A stretch of 64,000 nucleotides of DNA from Streptomyces sp. AC550_RSS872 (GCF_019049285.1 NZ_JAGMUL010000042.1:124001-188000); one strand, 5' to 3'; numbered from the stretch's first letter, positions 35,571 through 43,915 are shown. Made by a program: numbers and translations. The notes: generated by a model not told the origin, from the letters alone.

Positions 35571-36331
35571 TGGCTACCCCCGTTATGGACAAGGTGGAGG
35601 CCGAGTCCGCCGCGTCTCCCTACATCACGGTCACCTTCCGGGTCCGCCGCTTCAACCCGGAGATCTCGGCCGAGGCGACCTGGGAAGACTTCCAGCTGGA
35701 GATCGACCCGAAGGAGCGCGTCCTCGACGGCCTCCACAAGATCAAGTGGGACCTGGACGGCACGCTGACCTTCCGCCGCTCCTGCGCCCACGGCATCTGC
35801 GGCTCGGACGCGATGCGGATCAACGGCAAGAACCGCCTCGCCTGCAAGACGCTGATCAAGGACATCAACCCCGAGAAGCCGATCACGGTCGAGCCCATCA
35901 AGGGCCTCACGGTCCTGAAGGACCTCGTGGTCGACATGGAGCCGTTCTTCCAGGCGTACCGCGACGTCATGCCCTTCCTCATCACGAAGGACACGAACGA
36001 GCCGACGCGTGAGCGTTTCCAGACGGCCGAGGACCGCGAGCGCTTCGACGACACGACGAAGTGCATCCTGTGCGCCGCCTGCACCTCCTCGTGCCCGGTC
36101 TTCTGGAACGACGGCCAGTACTTCGGCCCGGCGGCCATCGTCAACGCGCACCGCTTCATCTTCGACTCGCGTGACGAGGCCGGCGAGCAGCGGCTGGAGA
36201 TCCTCAACGACAAGGACGGCGTCTGGCGCTGCCGCACGACCTTCAACTGCACGGACGCCTGCCCGCGCGGTATCGAGGTCACGAAGGCGATCGCCGAGGT
36301 CAAGAAGGCGCTGATCACGCGCCGCTTCTGA
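35570..36331 (+). CDS. sdhB: Succinate dehydrogenase iron-sulfur subunit
   Basis: A 253-residue electron-transfer subunit. The 2Fe-2S ligands lie in CAHGICGSDAMRINGKNRLAC-type sequence (about residues 68-88), and the 4Fe-4S and 3Fe-4S ligands in CILCAACTSSCPVFW and CRTTFNCTDACPRG. The ISRATOR-like linker DGTLTFRRSCAHG is intact. Ends with AEVKKALITRRF. Last gene of the operon, followed at 11 bp by a hairpin. Confidence 0.97.
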   Translation: MATPVMDKVEAESAASPYITVTFRVRRFNPEISAEATWEDFQLEIDPKERVLDGLHKIKWDLDGTLTFRRSCAHGICGSDAMRINGKNRLACKTLIKDINPEKPITVEPIKGLTVLKDLVVDMEPFFQAYRDVMPFLITKDTNEPTRERFQTAEDRERFDDTTKCILCAACTSSCPVFWNDGQYFGPAAIVNAHRFIFDSRDEAGEQRLEILNDKDGVWRCRTTFNCTDACPRGIEVTKAIAEVKKALITRRF

Positions 36332-36341
36332 GGTCGGCTCA

Positions 36342-36359
36342 GGTACGGGTTCCCGTACC
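36342..36359 (+). terminator. Terminator of sdhCDAB
   Basis: GGTACGGG / CCCGTACC (8-bp perfect stem, 2-nt loop), 11 bp past the sdhB stop. A second, imperfect G/C-rich hairpin follows at about 36370-36415. Confidence 0.65.
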
Positions 36360-36434
36360 ACGGCTGTGAGGGCCCTGTCTCCCGGTTCGGCACCGGGGGC
36401 GGGGCCTCTCGCCTTTCTCAACGCGGCCGCGGCC

Positions 36435-36697
36435 GCCCGCTGGAGTTGCGTGGAGTTCCACCTGGACGCCACCGACAACCGCGTCACGGTCTACTTCGAC
36501 GGCGTCGAGCAGCCCGACCTGACCGTCTCCACGCACCAGCACGGCGGCACGTCGGACCCCTTCGCCTTGCCCGGCCTTCGACAGAGCTGAAGCTGGGCCG
36601 GCAGCTGTACCAGGCCGACCCGGCGCCGTCGTCGTACGACATCCGGATGGACGACATCGCGGTGAGCACGCGACGGGTCGGCGGCTGCGGGAGCTGA
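36435..36697 (+). pseudogene. Frameshifted 3' remnant of a secreted-protein gene
   Basis: Frame 1 encodes WSCVEFHLDATDNRVTVYFD then GVEQPDLTVSTHQHGGTS and runs to a stop at 36590; the continuation LKLGRQLYQADPAPSSYDIR then MDDIAVSTRRVG lies in another frame and ends at 36697. The two parts read as one beta-rich domain, from memory like the C-terminal part of Streptomyces secreted Cip1-like proteins. No signal peptide, no start signal and at least one indel (near 36570-36590) show it is a fragment. Intact homologues should exist elsewhere in the genus. Confidence 0.68.
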
Positions 36698-36701
36698 CGG
36701 T

Positions 36702-37196
36702 TCAGCGGCGACCCGGCGTGTACTCGAACAAGGCGGGCAGCCCCTCGTGGTGCGTCGACGTCTCCATCGTCATGACGACCCGCCGGCCGCACGCGTCGCC
36801 CACCCGCCGCATGAAGTCCTCCACGACCTCGACCTCCGGCGGGCCCACGACATCCACGGGATCGAAGGTGAACTCGATCTCCGACCAGTCGAAGAAGTAG
36901 CTGGTGAACCAGATGCCGTCGATGCGCACGGAGAGGCTCGCCGAGTCGCCGCTCCGCTCCAGCGCCGCGAACAGCGCCGCGGCGCCGGAGTGGAGCAGCG
37001 CGTCCCCGAGGGGATGCGTGGTCGAGAACTCGACCTCCCACTGCGGCTCCGCCGCCTCCGGCTCCCTCAGCGCGGAGATCACCCGGTCCCAGTCCCCGGC
37101 CTCGGCGGAGAGGACACATACGTCGCGGAGCGCGCCGTCCGCCTCGAAGATCTCCTCGTCGGCCAGCGGGACGCCCCGCTTGACGGGCCCGTTCAC
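36702..37196 (-). CDS. Hypothetical protein, third gene of DUF4132 operon
   Basis: A 164-residue acidic cytosolic protein beginning with GTG at 37196 (MNGPVKRGVPLADEEI), which overlaps the DUF4132 stop as GTGA. It has DALLHSGAAALFAALERSGDSASLSVRIDG, FTSYFFDWSEIEFTFDPVDV and a C-terminal FEYTPGRR. I do not recognise a family. Coupling to the 829-residue protein suggests they act together. Confidence 0.75.
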   Translation of the reverse strand: MNGPVKRGVPLADEEIFEADGALRDVCVLSAEAGDWDRVISALREPEAAEPQWEVEFSTTHPLGDALLHSGAAALFAALERSGDSASLSVRIDGIWFTSYFFDWSEIEFTFDPVDVVGPPEVEVVEDFMRRVGDACGRRVVMTMETSTHHEGLPALFEYTPGRR

Positions 37197-39682
37197 AGCT
37201 GGCTCAGGATCGTCGGGTCCGTGATCCTCGTGTCGTCGGCCAGCATCATCGCCTTGCTGAGGATCACCGCCAGCATCCGGTCGCCCTCGTAGGGCAGGTA
37301 ACCCGCCTGCGGGGCGGCCGGGTTGGACTTGGGGACGATGCACAGGTACTGGTCGTTCGGGGTCATCAGGATGTTGCCCGAGCCGAGGTGGATCTTGTAC
37401 GTGTGCCGCTCGCCCTTCACCTGTAGGAAACGGCCCTCGATCGTGCAGCGGTCGGCGATCGTCAGCCGCGGTATCAGGCATTCGAGCAGGCCCCGGCGGG
37501 TCTGAGCGCTCGCGCCCAGTTCGCCGAAGCCGTACGACGTCCAGTACTCCCGGAAGCGTCCGTCGGGGCCCCCGTCCTGCCACGTCGGGTCGTTGCCGAC
37601 GCTCGCCACGCCGACGAACAGGTCCACGTCGCGCAGGACTTCCGACAGGACCAGGGGCGGGACGTCCGTCAGCGGCACCGGTTCGACCGGGTCGGCGCCG
37701 TCGCGCAGCCACATGCGGTACTCACCGCCGCAGCAGTGCGCCGAGTTGTGCGGTGCGTCGACCGGGTAGAAGCGGACCTGGTCGGTGCGCAGGCGCAGAA
37801 AGCTGCCGGAGTCGGTGACCTCGTCGTAGTCCTCGCCGCCGTCGCCCGCGATCCAGTACTCGGCGCGCAGACCCCACTGGGGCAGCTCCCGTACGGCGGG
37901 CGGCGCCTCGTCGTCGACGGCCAGGCGCAGCTTGTTGTGCCAGCCCCGGATCGCGGCCAGGGAGTGGAACTGGTGCTGACGCAGGACATGCGCCGCGAAG
38001 CGGTTCGAGTACGTCCCCGTCGCCCGCTCGGCGTCCGTCAGCAGGTACACCTCGCGGTGGGCCTGCTTGAAGGGCTGGGTCACTCCGTGCCGCTCCAGCC
38101 AGTCGCGCCAGGCGACGATCTCGGCGGGTTCCCGGCCGACCGAGTGCCAGAGCTCGACTCGGGTTCCTTCTCTCACCGGTGCGTCGGCCAGCGTCCGCAG
38201 CTCACCGTCCGCGTACCCGGCCGTCGTGCCGTCGACCGTCCAGAGCAGACGGCGGGCCAGGGTGCCGACCAGGGGGTGGTCGAGGTAGCGCTCGCGCCAG
38301 GCGGCATACGGCCAGTCGCGGCGGGCCAGGAACTGGCGGTCCAGACGCTCGCTCTGGGCCGGGAGCATCTTGTCGATGTCCTTGACCGCCGCCTTCAGCT
38401 CCTTCAGCTCGTCGGCGTGGTCGCGCCGTACGGCGGAGGGGACGCTCTTCACCATCCTGCCGCTCGCGTTGCGCCAGCTCAGCACGGCCTTGGTGCCCCG
38501 CACCTCGATCAGCGCGCTGACCTCGCCGAGCCGGTGCTCCGCCCGGCCCACCTCCGTCAGGCCGTAGGCCGGTACGGCCAGTTCCTCGATCTCCTCGCGG
38601 CTGAGGCCCATCTCCTGCGCGCGGGCGTCCAGCGCGGTGTCGAGGAGCTTGAGCGTGCCCTTGAAGGTCACGCGGGTGGTGAGACGGGCCAGTTCGGCGA
38701 GGGCCGCCTCGCTGTCGATGCGGGCCAGGGCGTTGACCGCGGCGTTGGCGACCTTGGGGTTCACCGGTCCGAGGCCCGGGACCTTGCGCAGGGAGGTCTC
38801 GGCGAGTGCGCCCAGGGTGCGGGCGGTCTCGGGGTGCGCGGGCAGGAGGGAGAGCAACCAGGCCAGGCCGCGCAGCGCGTAGGCGTTGTACGGGTCGAAG
38901 GTGGCGTTGGGGTCGGGCCCGTAGCGCGGGGCGAGCAGCGGGCGGGTGCGTGGCCGTCCCACCAGCCGGAGCCAGGAGAGCAACCGCTCCCGCACCTCGT
39001 CGGCATCGAGTGACCCGATCAGGGCGCGACCGGTCCTGTCCCATTTCGCGGAGGGACGGGCGGCGGTCGCGGTGGCCGCGTGGGCGAGGAGCCGCCGCCA
39101 GTCGCCGCCGAGCTCGGCCACCTCGGCGAGAGCCCTGTCGGACCATGCCTCGCCCGGGTTCACCGCAGGCTCGTCGAGCTGGGCGACCAGTGCCGCCAGT
39201 GTCTTCCTGCCGTTCCACAGCGTCAGGTACGAGCGGCGGACGACGGCGACGAACTCGCCGGGCAGCTCACGCCCGTCGGCCTGCTCCAGTTCGGTGAGCC
39301 GGATCAGCTGACCGGGGTCGTAGTGCACGTCCTGCTCCGCGGCCAGGCCGATCAGCGCGGCCCTGGTGTCGGGCGGCTGCCCTTCGACGGCGGACCCCAT
39401 CGTCCTCAGGCAGGTCAGCACGCTCACGATGTGGCGACGCGGGCGGGTGCCCGGCTCCAGTTCGTGATAGCGGGCGGCCAGCCGGTGCACGAGCTCCTTC
39501 TGGAACCCGTCGGTCGCGGCGAGGATCGCGTGGAAGACGTTCTGGCGGTCGCCGCTCCAGTGTCCGTCGGTCATCTCGGCGAGCCTGAGCAGTTCCGGGA
39601 CGAGCCGTCCGATGTCCTCGGCGGCGACGAGGTCGACGACCTCCCGGACCAGCTCGGCTCGTTCGGACTTCGAAGAGGTCAT
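37193..39682 (-). CDS. DUF4132 domain protein (MolR-like), large cytosolic
   Basis: An 829-residue soluble protein without signal peptide. The first half is made of helical repeats (ALRGLAWLLSLLPAHPETAR and ANAAVNALARIDSEAALAEL resemble HEAT-type pairs). The middle matches DUF4132: WRERYLDHPLVGTLARRLLW, VELWHSVGREPAEIVAWRDW and QPFKQAHREVYLL. The C-terminal 200 residues (LRAEYWIAGDGG, RTDQVRFYP, ... HTYKIHLGSGNILMTPNDQYLCI) look like the DUF7737 domain commonly found after it. Function unknown; E. coli MolR is a distant relative. Middle gene of an overlapping trio. Confidence 0.85.
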   Translation of the reverse strand: MTSSKSERAELVREVVDLVAAEDIGRLVPELLRLAEMTDGHWSGDRQNVFHAILAATDGFQKELVHRLAARYHELEPGTRPRRHIVSVLTCLRTMGSAVEGQPPDTRAALIGLAAEQDVHYDPGQLIRLTELEQADGRELPGEFVAVVRRSYLTLWNGRKTLAALVAQLDEPAVNPGEAWSDRALAEVAELGGDWRRLLAHAATATAARPSAKWDRTGRALIGSLDADEVRERLLSWLRLVGRPRTRPLLAPRYGPDPNATFDPYNAYALRGLAWLLSLLPAHPETARTLGALAETSLRKVPGLGPVNPKVANAAVNALARIDSEAALAELARLTTRVTFKGTLKLLDTALDARAQEMGLSREEIEELAVPAYGLTEVGRAEHRLGEVSALIEVRGTKAVLSWRNASGRMVKSVPSAVRRDHADELKELKAAVKDIDKMLPAQSERLDRQFLARRDWPYAAWRERYLDHPLVGTLARRLLWTVDGTTAGYADGELRTLADAPVREGTRVELWHSVGREPAEIVAWRDWLERHGVTQPFKQAHREVYLLTDAERATGTYSNRFAAHVLRQHQFHSLAAIRGWHNKLRLAVDDEAPPAVRELPQWGLRAEYWIAGDGGEDYDEVTDSGSFLRLRTDQVRFYPVDAPHNSAHCCGGEYRMWLRDGADPVEPVPLTDVPPLVLSEVLRDVDLFVGVASVGNDPTWQDGGPDGRFREYWTSYGFGELGASAQTRRGLLECLIPRLTIADRCTIEGRFLQVKGERHTYKIHLGSGNILMTPNDQYLCIVPKSNPAAPQAGYLPYEGDRMLAVILSKAMMLADDTRITDPTILSQL

Positions 39683-40074
39683 CAGCCACCCACCAGCGCG
39701 ACGAGCTTCAGGAACGTGATCTCGGTGCCGAGCGCGAGCTCGACCTCGTCGTCGAGGTCGGTGGCCTGGCGGTCCCCCACGAGCACGAGGAAGCCGTTGC
39801 CCGCGAAGGCCCTCAGCGCGAGCTCGGTCTGTGTCTCGGGGTCCAGCCGGCGGGCCGTGCGCATCGCGTACCCGTTCAGCACGCGCTCGGCGTCCTGCGG
39901 CTGCACGAGCCCCTGGAAGACCTCCGGCGTACGCGCGTTGTACTCGGCGACCTCCTCGAAGACCCGACGCCGGATCAGCTCGCGCACGGTGAGCCGCTCC
40001 TCGGCGATCTCCAGCCCCCAGCCGTCACTTCGGCGCCCGCTTGTCGTCTCGTCGACGAACGTCACGATTCCCAT
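39682..40074 (-). CDS. Hypothetical protein, first gene of DUF4132 operon
   Basis: A 130-residue protein starting MGIVTFVDETTSGRRSDGW; an upstream start at 40104 is less likely. It has LTVRELIRRRVFEEVAEYNA and a C-terminal DDEVELALGTEITFLKLVALVGG. Not recognised, though the TFVDETTSG opening is distinctive. Its stop overlaps the DUF4132 ATG (ATGA), so all three genes on this strand are translationally coupled. Confidence 0.72.
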   Translation of the reverse strand: MGIVTFVDETTSGRRSDGWGLEIAEERLTVRELIRRRVFEEVAEYNARTPEVFQGLVQPQDAERVLNGYAMRTARRLDPETQTELALRAFAGNGFLVLVGDRQATDLDDEVELALGTEITFLKLVALVGG

Positions 40075-40142
40075 GACGACGACAGTACGAGCCGCCACTG
40101 ACAATCACCGGATCCGGCCGATCATCGCCTTACTCTGACGGC

Positions 40143-40553
40143 ATGTCAGATGACGAGTCGTACGAACTGCTCGGGTTCGACCATGTGCTGCTGCCGGTCG
40201 GCGACCTGGGTGAGGCCGTCCGTTTCTACGAGCGCGCCGGGTTCGCGGTCGGGTTCCGGCTCGACGAGGCCGGGATCGCGCTGCTGAAGGTCGGGGGCGA
40301 GACACCCGGGATCCTGCTGCGCGCCGAGGACGCGATGGGGCACCGGCCGCCGCCCTGGCCCTCCCCTCGCGTATGGCTGGAGGTGCCGGACGCGAGGGCG
40401 GCGGCGCGGACGTTGCGCGACGCGGGCGTCGAGCCGCTCGACGAGCCCTTCTCCGGCGCCACCGGCTGGACCGTCGAGATCGCCGACCCCTGGGGGAACG
40501 TCACCGGGTTCACGGACTACTCCAAACGGCCGGAGCTCGGGCGCCGGCCGTGA
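40143..40553 (+). CDS. VOC family protein (glyoxalase/bleomycin-resistance fold)
   Basis: A 136-residue single-domain VOC protein with the paired beta-alpha-beta-beta-beta layout: LLGFDHVLLPVGDLGEAVRFYERAGF in the first half and VWLEVPDARAAARTLRDAGV, TVEIADPWGNVTGFTDY in the second. A His near the start and a Glu in TVEIADPWGN are likely metal ligands. Reaction unknown. Divergent from the DUF4132 operon with 68 bp between starts. Confidence 0.85.
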   Translation: MSDDESYELLGFDHVLLPVGDLGEAVRFYERAGFAVGFRLDEAGIALLKVGGETPGILLRAEDAMGHRPPPWPSPRVWLEVPDARAAARTLRDAGVEPLDEPFSGATGWTVEIADPWGNVTGFTDYSKRPELGRRP

Positions 40554-40600
40554 CGCCGCCCCGGCCGGGGGGGGCGTGACGGAGACCTCACCCCCTTGAG

Positions 40601-40614
40601 TTGAACATGTTCAA
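40601..40614. promoter_or_regulatory. 14-bp palindromic operator, distal copy
   Basis: Perfect palindrome TTGAACATGTTCAA. Its first six bases also form a -35-like TTGAAC 18 nt before a -10-like TACAGT at 40625-40630. TTGAAC-N2-GTTCAA is of the kind bound by TetR-family repressors; the binder is inferred. Confidence 0.65.
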
Positions 40615-40645
40615 AGACTGGGCCTACAGTCTCCCTGTCAGCGTT

Positions 40646-40659
40646 TTGAACGCGTTCAA
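40646..40659. promoter_or_regulatory. 14-bp palindromic operator, proximal copy
   Basis: Perfect palindrome TTGAACGCGTTCAA, centre 45 bp from the distal copy and ending just before the GGAGGGGG ribosome site of the 40672 gene. Same half-sites as the distal copy with a different centre (CG versus AT). Confidence 0.65.
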
Positions 40660-40671
40660 GGAGGGGGCGTC

Positions 40672-41079
40672 ATGGACCGCACGGTCATCGCCTACGTCAT
40701 CTACCTGGTCGTCAGCATCGCCCTGACCGTCTGGGTGGCCCGCACGCTCAGCCGTAACGGACGGATCTTCCTCGCCGACGTGCTGCGCGGGAACGAGAAG
40801 CTCGCCGACGCCGTGAACCATCTGCTCGTGGTGGGCTTCTACCTCGTCAACCTCGGCTTCGTCGCGCTGTATCTGGGCGACGACGACACCGTCCTCGACA
40901 CGCGCGGAATCTTCGAGGCCCTGTCGACCAAGCTCGGCGTGGTGCTGCTCGTGCTCGGCGTGATGCATCTGGGCAACGTCTATGTGCTCAACAAGATCCG
41001 GCGGCGCGGCGTGATGGAGCGCGAACAGGTGCCACCGGTCGCACCGCAGGGCTGGGTCGCTCCCTCGGCCGGGGTGTGA
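40672..41079 (+). CDS. Small integral membrane protein of unknown function
   Basis: A 135-residue protein with three hydrophobic segments: VIAYVIYLVVSIALTVWVA, LLVVGFYLVNLGFVALYLG and LGVVLLVLGVMHLGNVYVLN. Charged loops LSRNGRIFLADVLRGNEKLA and a Pro-rich tail flank them. Not recognised as a family. It is preceded by GGAGGGGG and by two identical palindromic operators, and is followed after 4 bp by the DCC-family gene, with which it presumably forms a unit. Confidence 0.8.
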   Translation: MDRTVIAYVIYLVVSIALTVWVARTLSRNGRIFLADVLRGNEKLADAVNHLLVVGFYLVNLGFVALYLGDDDTVLDTRGIFEALSTKLGVVLLVLGVMHLGNVYVLNKIRRRGVMEREQVPPVAPQGWVAPSAGV

Positions 41080-41083
41080 GCGG

Positions 41084-41737
41084 GTGTCCGGCACGACAGC
41101 GGGCAGGGCGGCCGACGTGACGGTCGGGGCGGGAGCCTGCGGGGTGAGCGGCACGGGAGCCGACGGGGCGGTCGGCACGGGAGCCGACGGGGCGGTCGGC
41201 GTGGCAGCCGACAAGGGGGCCCGTGCCGTGGTCCGGCGGCTCACCGTCCTTTACGACGCCCGGTGCTCCCTGTGCGCCTTCCTGCGCGACTGGCTCGTAC
41301 GGCAGCCGCAGTTGGTGCCGCTGGAGCTGGTCCCGGCCGGGTCCGACGAGGCCCGGCGACGCCACCCCGACCTCGACCACGCGTCCACGTTCGACGAGAT
41401 CACCGTCGTCGGCGACGCGGGGCAGGTCTACCGGGGCGGCGCCGCCTGGATCGTCACGCTGTGGGCGCTGCGCGAGCACCGGGGACTCGCGCATCGCCTC
41501 AGCACCCCGGCCGGAGTGCGGCTCGCCAAGGGGGCGGCGCTCGCCGCCGCCAAGTGGCGCGGGGCGCAGTCGAGCGGGGCATGGCCGGGCGGGGCGCAGT
41601 GGAGTGCGGCGCAGTCGAGCCGCGCACAGTGGGGCGGTCGGGCCTATCGGCGCGGGGACGGGTGGTCGTACGACCCGAGTCGGGGCTGGACGTACAACGC
41701 GCCGGGCTGCGAGAGCGGTTCCTGCGCCACACAGTGA
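41084..41737 (+). CDS. DCC-family (DUF393) thiol-disulfide oxidoreductase-like protein
   Basis: Core of about 100 residues with the family motif YDARCSLC (two Cys, CxxC), then FLRDWLVRQPQL and TFDEITVVGDAGQVYRGG. The long N-terminus (48 residues, GADGAVGTGADGAVG repeats) and the Gly/Ala/Gln/Trp-rich C-terminal tail are repeat-derived and probably unstructured; an in-frame GTG at 41228 (VVRRLTVLYDARC) would give a normal-length protein and is a serious alternative start. Redox role is inferred from the family. Co-transcribed with the upstream membrane protein. Confidence 0.8.
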   Translation: MSGTTAGRAADVTVGAGACGVSGTGADGAVGTGADGAVGVAADKGARAVVRRLTVLYDARCSLCAFLRDWLVRQPQLVPLELVPAGSDEARRRHPDLDHASTFDEITVVGDAGQVYRGGAAWIVTLWALREHRGLAHRLSTPAGVRLAKGAALAAAKWRGAQSSGAWPGGAQWSAAQSSRAQWGGRAYRRGDGWSYDPSRGWTYNAPGCESGSCATQ

Positions 41738-41953
41738 GGCCGCGTCAATCGGCCGTCCGGGCGGAGCCGGGGCGGCCGATTCGCCCTGAACAGCCCGCTT
41801 TGGAACCGCGTTTTGGCATGCGCCCTTCCAAAACGGTGCTCGGGTTGGCACGCTGCCTCCCGGTTCTCCACTCCGCACTCGCATCGGCTGTCTGTCGTCA
41901 GCCGGGCGGCGCACGCATGGTCGCCCGGTCCCCCCATCGCAGAAGGAGTACGC

Positions 41954-43015
41954 GTGAGAGGCATACCCGGCGTCATCCGCATACCCCGCCCTCTCCTCGG
42001 CACCCTGATCGGCGTCACCGCGCTGCTCACCGCGGGCGCCCTCGCCACACCCGCGGGCGCCGCGCCGAGGTCCGACACCTCGACCGGCGTCACCTCGACC
42101 GGCGTCAGCTCGGTCTCGGCCGACGCACAGCGGCAGGCCCGCGCGTTCTGGACACCGGAACGGATGCGCGCGGCGACCCCGCTCGACCTGGTGTCCGTCG
42201 ACGGCCACGTCGACGGCGGTTCGGCACCCCTCAAGGGCATCGCGACCAAGGTCGCGCCCAGCGCCCCGGCGGCCGGAGCCGTCGGAGACGTCGGGGCGGC
42301 AGGAAAGGCCGTCTCCGACGTCAGCCTGCTGGCCTTCCCGAACAGCGGCGGTCAGTGGACCGGCGGCGGTGCGGTCGTCTCCACGGCCGGCCGCGTGTTC
42401 TTCACCTACCAGGGGCGCACGGCGTCCTGTTCCGGCAACGCCGTCACCAGCTCCAACAAGAGCACCGTCATCACGGCGGGCCACTGCGTGAAACTGGAGG
42501 GCGCCTGGCACACCGACTGGGTCTTCGTGCCCGGCTACCACGACGGACAGGCCCCCTACGGCCGCTGGACCGCGTCGAAGACCCTGTCCACCCCGCAGTG
42601 GACGGCGAGCGAGGACATTAACTACGACGTCGGCGCCGCGGTCGTCGCCCCGCTGGACGGCAAACTGCTGACGGACGTCGTGGGCGGGCAGGGGCTGGCC
42701 TTCAACACCGGCTACAACCTGCGCATGTACTCGTTCGGCTTCCCGGCCGCCGCCCCGTACGACGGCGAGAAGTTCATCTACTGCTCCGGCACCACCAACC
42801 GGGACTTCCTGCTGTCCGACGACCACGGCATGAACTGCAACATGACCGGCGGCTCCAGCGGCGGCCCCTGGTTCACACAGTTCGACGAGGCCTCCGGCAA
42901 GGGCCTGCTGTCCTCGGTGAACAGCTTCAAGTACAACTTCCTGCCGAACCGGATGTACGGCCCGTACTTCGGCGCCGACGCCCAGAACCTGTACCAGACG
43001 GCACAGACCTCCTGA
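41954..43015 (+). CDS. Secreted trypsin-like serine protease
   Basis: A 353-residue exported protease starting with GTG at 41954 after AAGGAG. A signal peptide (IRIPRPLLGTLIGVTALLTA to PAGAA) is followed by a pro-region of about 100 residues (SADAQRQARAFWTPERMRAA). The catalytic triad is visible: His in VITAGHC, Asp in INYDVGAAVV and Ser in GGSSGGPW. Two Cys pairs (SCSGN/GHC and YCSG/NCNM) suggest disulfides. It resembles the V8/streptogrisin-like extracellular S1 proteases of Streptomyces. Confidence 0.9.
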   Translation: MRGIPGVIRIPRPLLGTLIGVTALLTAGALATPAGAAPRSDTSTGVTSTGVSSVSADAQRQARAFWTPERMRAATPLDLVSVDGHVDGGSAPLKGIATKVAPSAPAAGAVGDVGAAGKAVSDVSLLAFPNSGGQWTGGGAVVSTAGRVFFTYQGRTASCSGNAVTSSNKSTVITAGHCVKLEGAWHTDWVFVPGYHDGQAPYGRWTASKTLSTPQWTASEDINYDVGAAVVAPLDGKLLTDVVGGQGLAFNTGYNLRMYSFGFPAAAPYDGEKFIYCSGTTNRDFLLSDDHGMNCNMTGGSSGGPWFTQFDEASGKGLLSSVNSFKYNFLPNRMYGPYFGADAQNLYQTAQTS

Positions 43016-43052
43016 CCGTCGGCCGAATCAGCACTCGTTAGGCTCTCGTTCC

Positions 43053-43844
43053 GTGCCCTCGAAGAACGACAGCCCTGAGCAGGGCGACGCGCCCAGCAAG
43101 TCCGAGCAGACCCGCGCGCTGATCCTGGAGACCGCCATGCGGCTCTTCCAGGAGCGCGGCTACGACAAGACGACGATGCGGGCCATCGCCCAGGAGGCCG
43201 GGGTCTCCGTAGGAAACGCGTACTACTACTTCGAGGGCAAGGAACACCTGATCCAGGGCTTCTACGACCGGATCGCCGCCGAGCACCAGGCGGCGATCCG
43301 GGAGGTCCTGGCCCGCGAGACCGACCTGGAGGCGCGTCTCGCGGGCGTGCTGAAGGTGTGGCTGGACATCGCGACTCCGTACCACGAGTTCGCCGTGCAG
43401 TTCTTCAAGAACGCCGCCGACCCCGACAGCCCGCTCAGCCCCTTCTCGGCCGAGTCCGAGCACGCGCGCGTGGAGGCCATCAACGTCCATCGGCAGGTGC
43501 TGGCGGGCGCGACGAAGACGAAGGTGCCCGAGGAACTCCGGGATGTGCTGCCGGAGTTGATGTGGCTCTCCCAGATGGGGCTCGTCCTGTACTGGATCTT
43601 CGACCGTACCGAGGGCCGCGAGCGCAGCTATCGGCTGGCCGAGCGGGGCGCCCGACTGACGGCGCGGGGTGTCGCGCTGGCGCGGTTCCGGGTGCTGCGG
43701 CCGCTGGTGCGCGAGGTGCACGAGCTGTTCACGGACTTCCTGCCCGGGATGACGAACGCGTTGCCGGATCCGGCGAAGGAGAAGGCGAGCAAGAAGGCGA
43801 GCGGCAGGTCAGGCGGGAAGACGGGCGCTCGGGGGGACGGGTAA
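43053..43844 (+). CDS. TetR family transcriptional regulator
   Basis: A 263-residue repressor-type regulator. The TetR DNA-binding domain is residues about 17-65: TRALILETAMRLFQERGYDKTTMRAIAQEAGVSVGNAYYYFEGKEH (shown in two parts by its first 17 and last 12 residues being conserved). The C-terminal ligand domain has VLKVWLDIATPYHEFAVQFF. The Lys/Gly-rich tail KEKASKKASGRSGGK is likely disordered. It is a plausible binder of the TTGAAC-N2-GTTCAA sites 2.4 kb upstream, but no such site lies before its own gene. Confidence 0.9.
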   Translation: MPSKNDSPEQGDAPSKSEQTRALILETAMRLFQERGYDKTTMRAIAQEAGVSVGNAYYYFEGKEHLIQGFYDRIAAEHQAAIREVLARETDLEARLAGVLKVWLDIATPYHEFAVQFFKNAADPDSPLSPFSAESEHARVEAINVHRQVLAGATKTKVPEELRDVLPELMWLSQMGLVLYWIFDRTEGRERSYRLAERGARLTARGVALARFRVLRPLVREVHELFTDFLPGMTNALPDPAKEKASKKASGRSGGKTGARGDG

Positions 43845-43867
43845 CGGGACGAGTAAGGGGACGGCTA

Positions 43868-43896
43868 AGGGGCGCCCGCCGAGAGCGGGTGCCCCT
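43868..43896. terminator. Hairpin between TetR and MMPL genes
   Basis: AGGGGCGCCCGC / GCGGGTGCCCCT (43868-43879 / 43885-43896), 12 bp with one mismatch and a 5-nt loop, between convergent genes. Likely terminator for both. Confidence 0.65.
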
Positions 43897-43915
43897 GAAA
43901 CGCCTCCAGTGACCG

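Noticed and set aside
36366..36590. Functional small ORF (74 codons) after sdhB
   Set aside because: It starts in the terminator region without a ribosome site and its domain continues in another frame, so it was called a pseudogene.
40601..40659. tRNA or small RNA between the VOC gene and the 40672 gene
   Set aside because: The palindromes are short independent 14-mers, not a cloverleaf; they fit operators.
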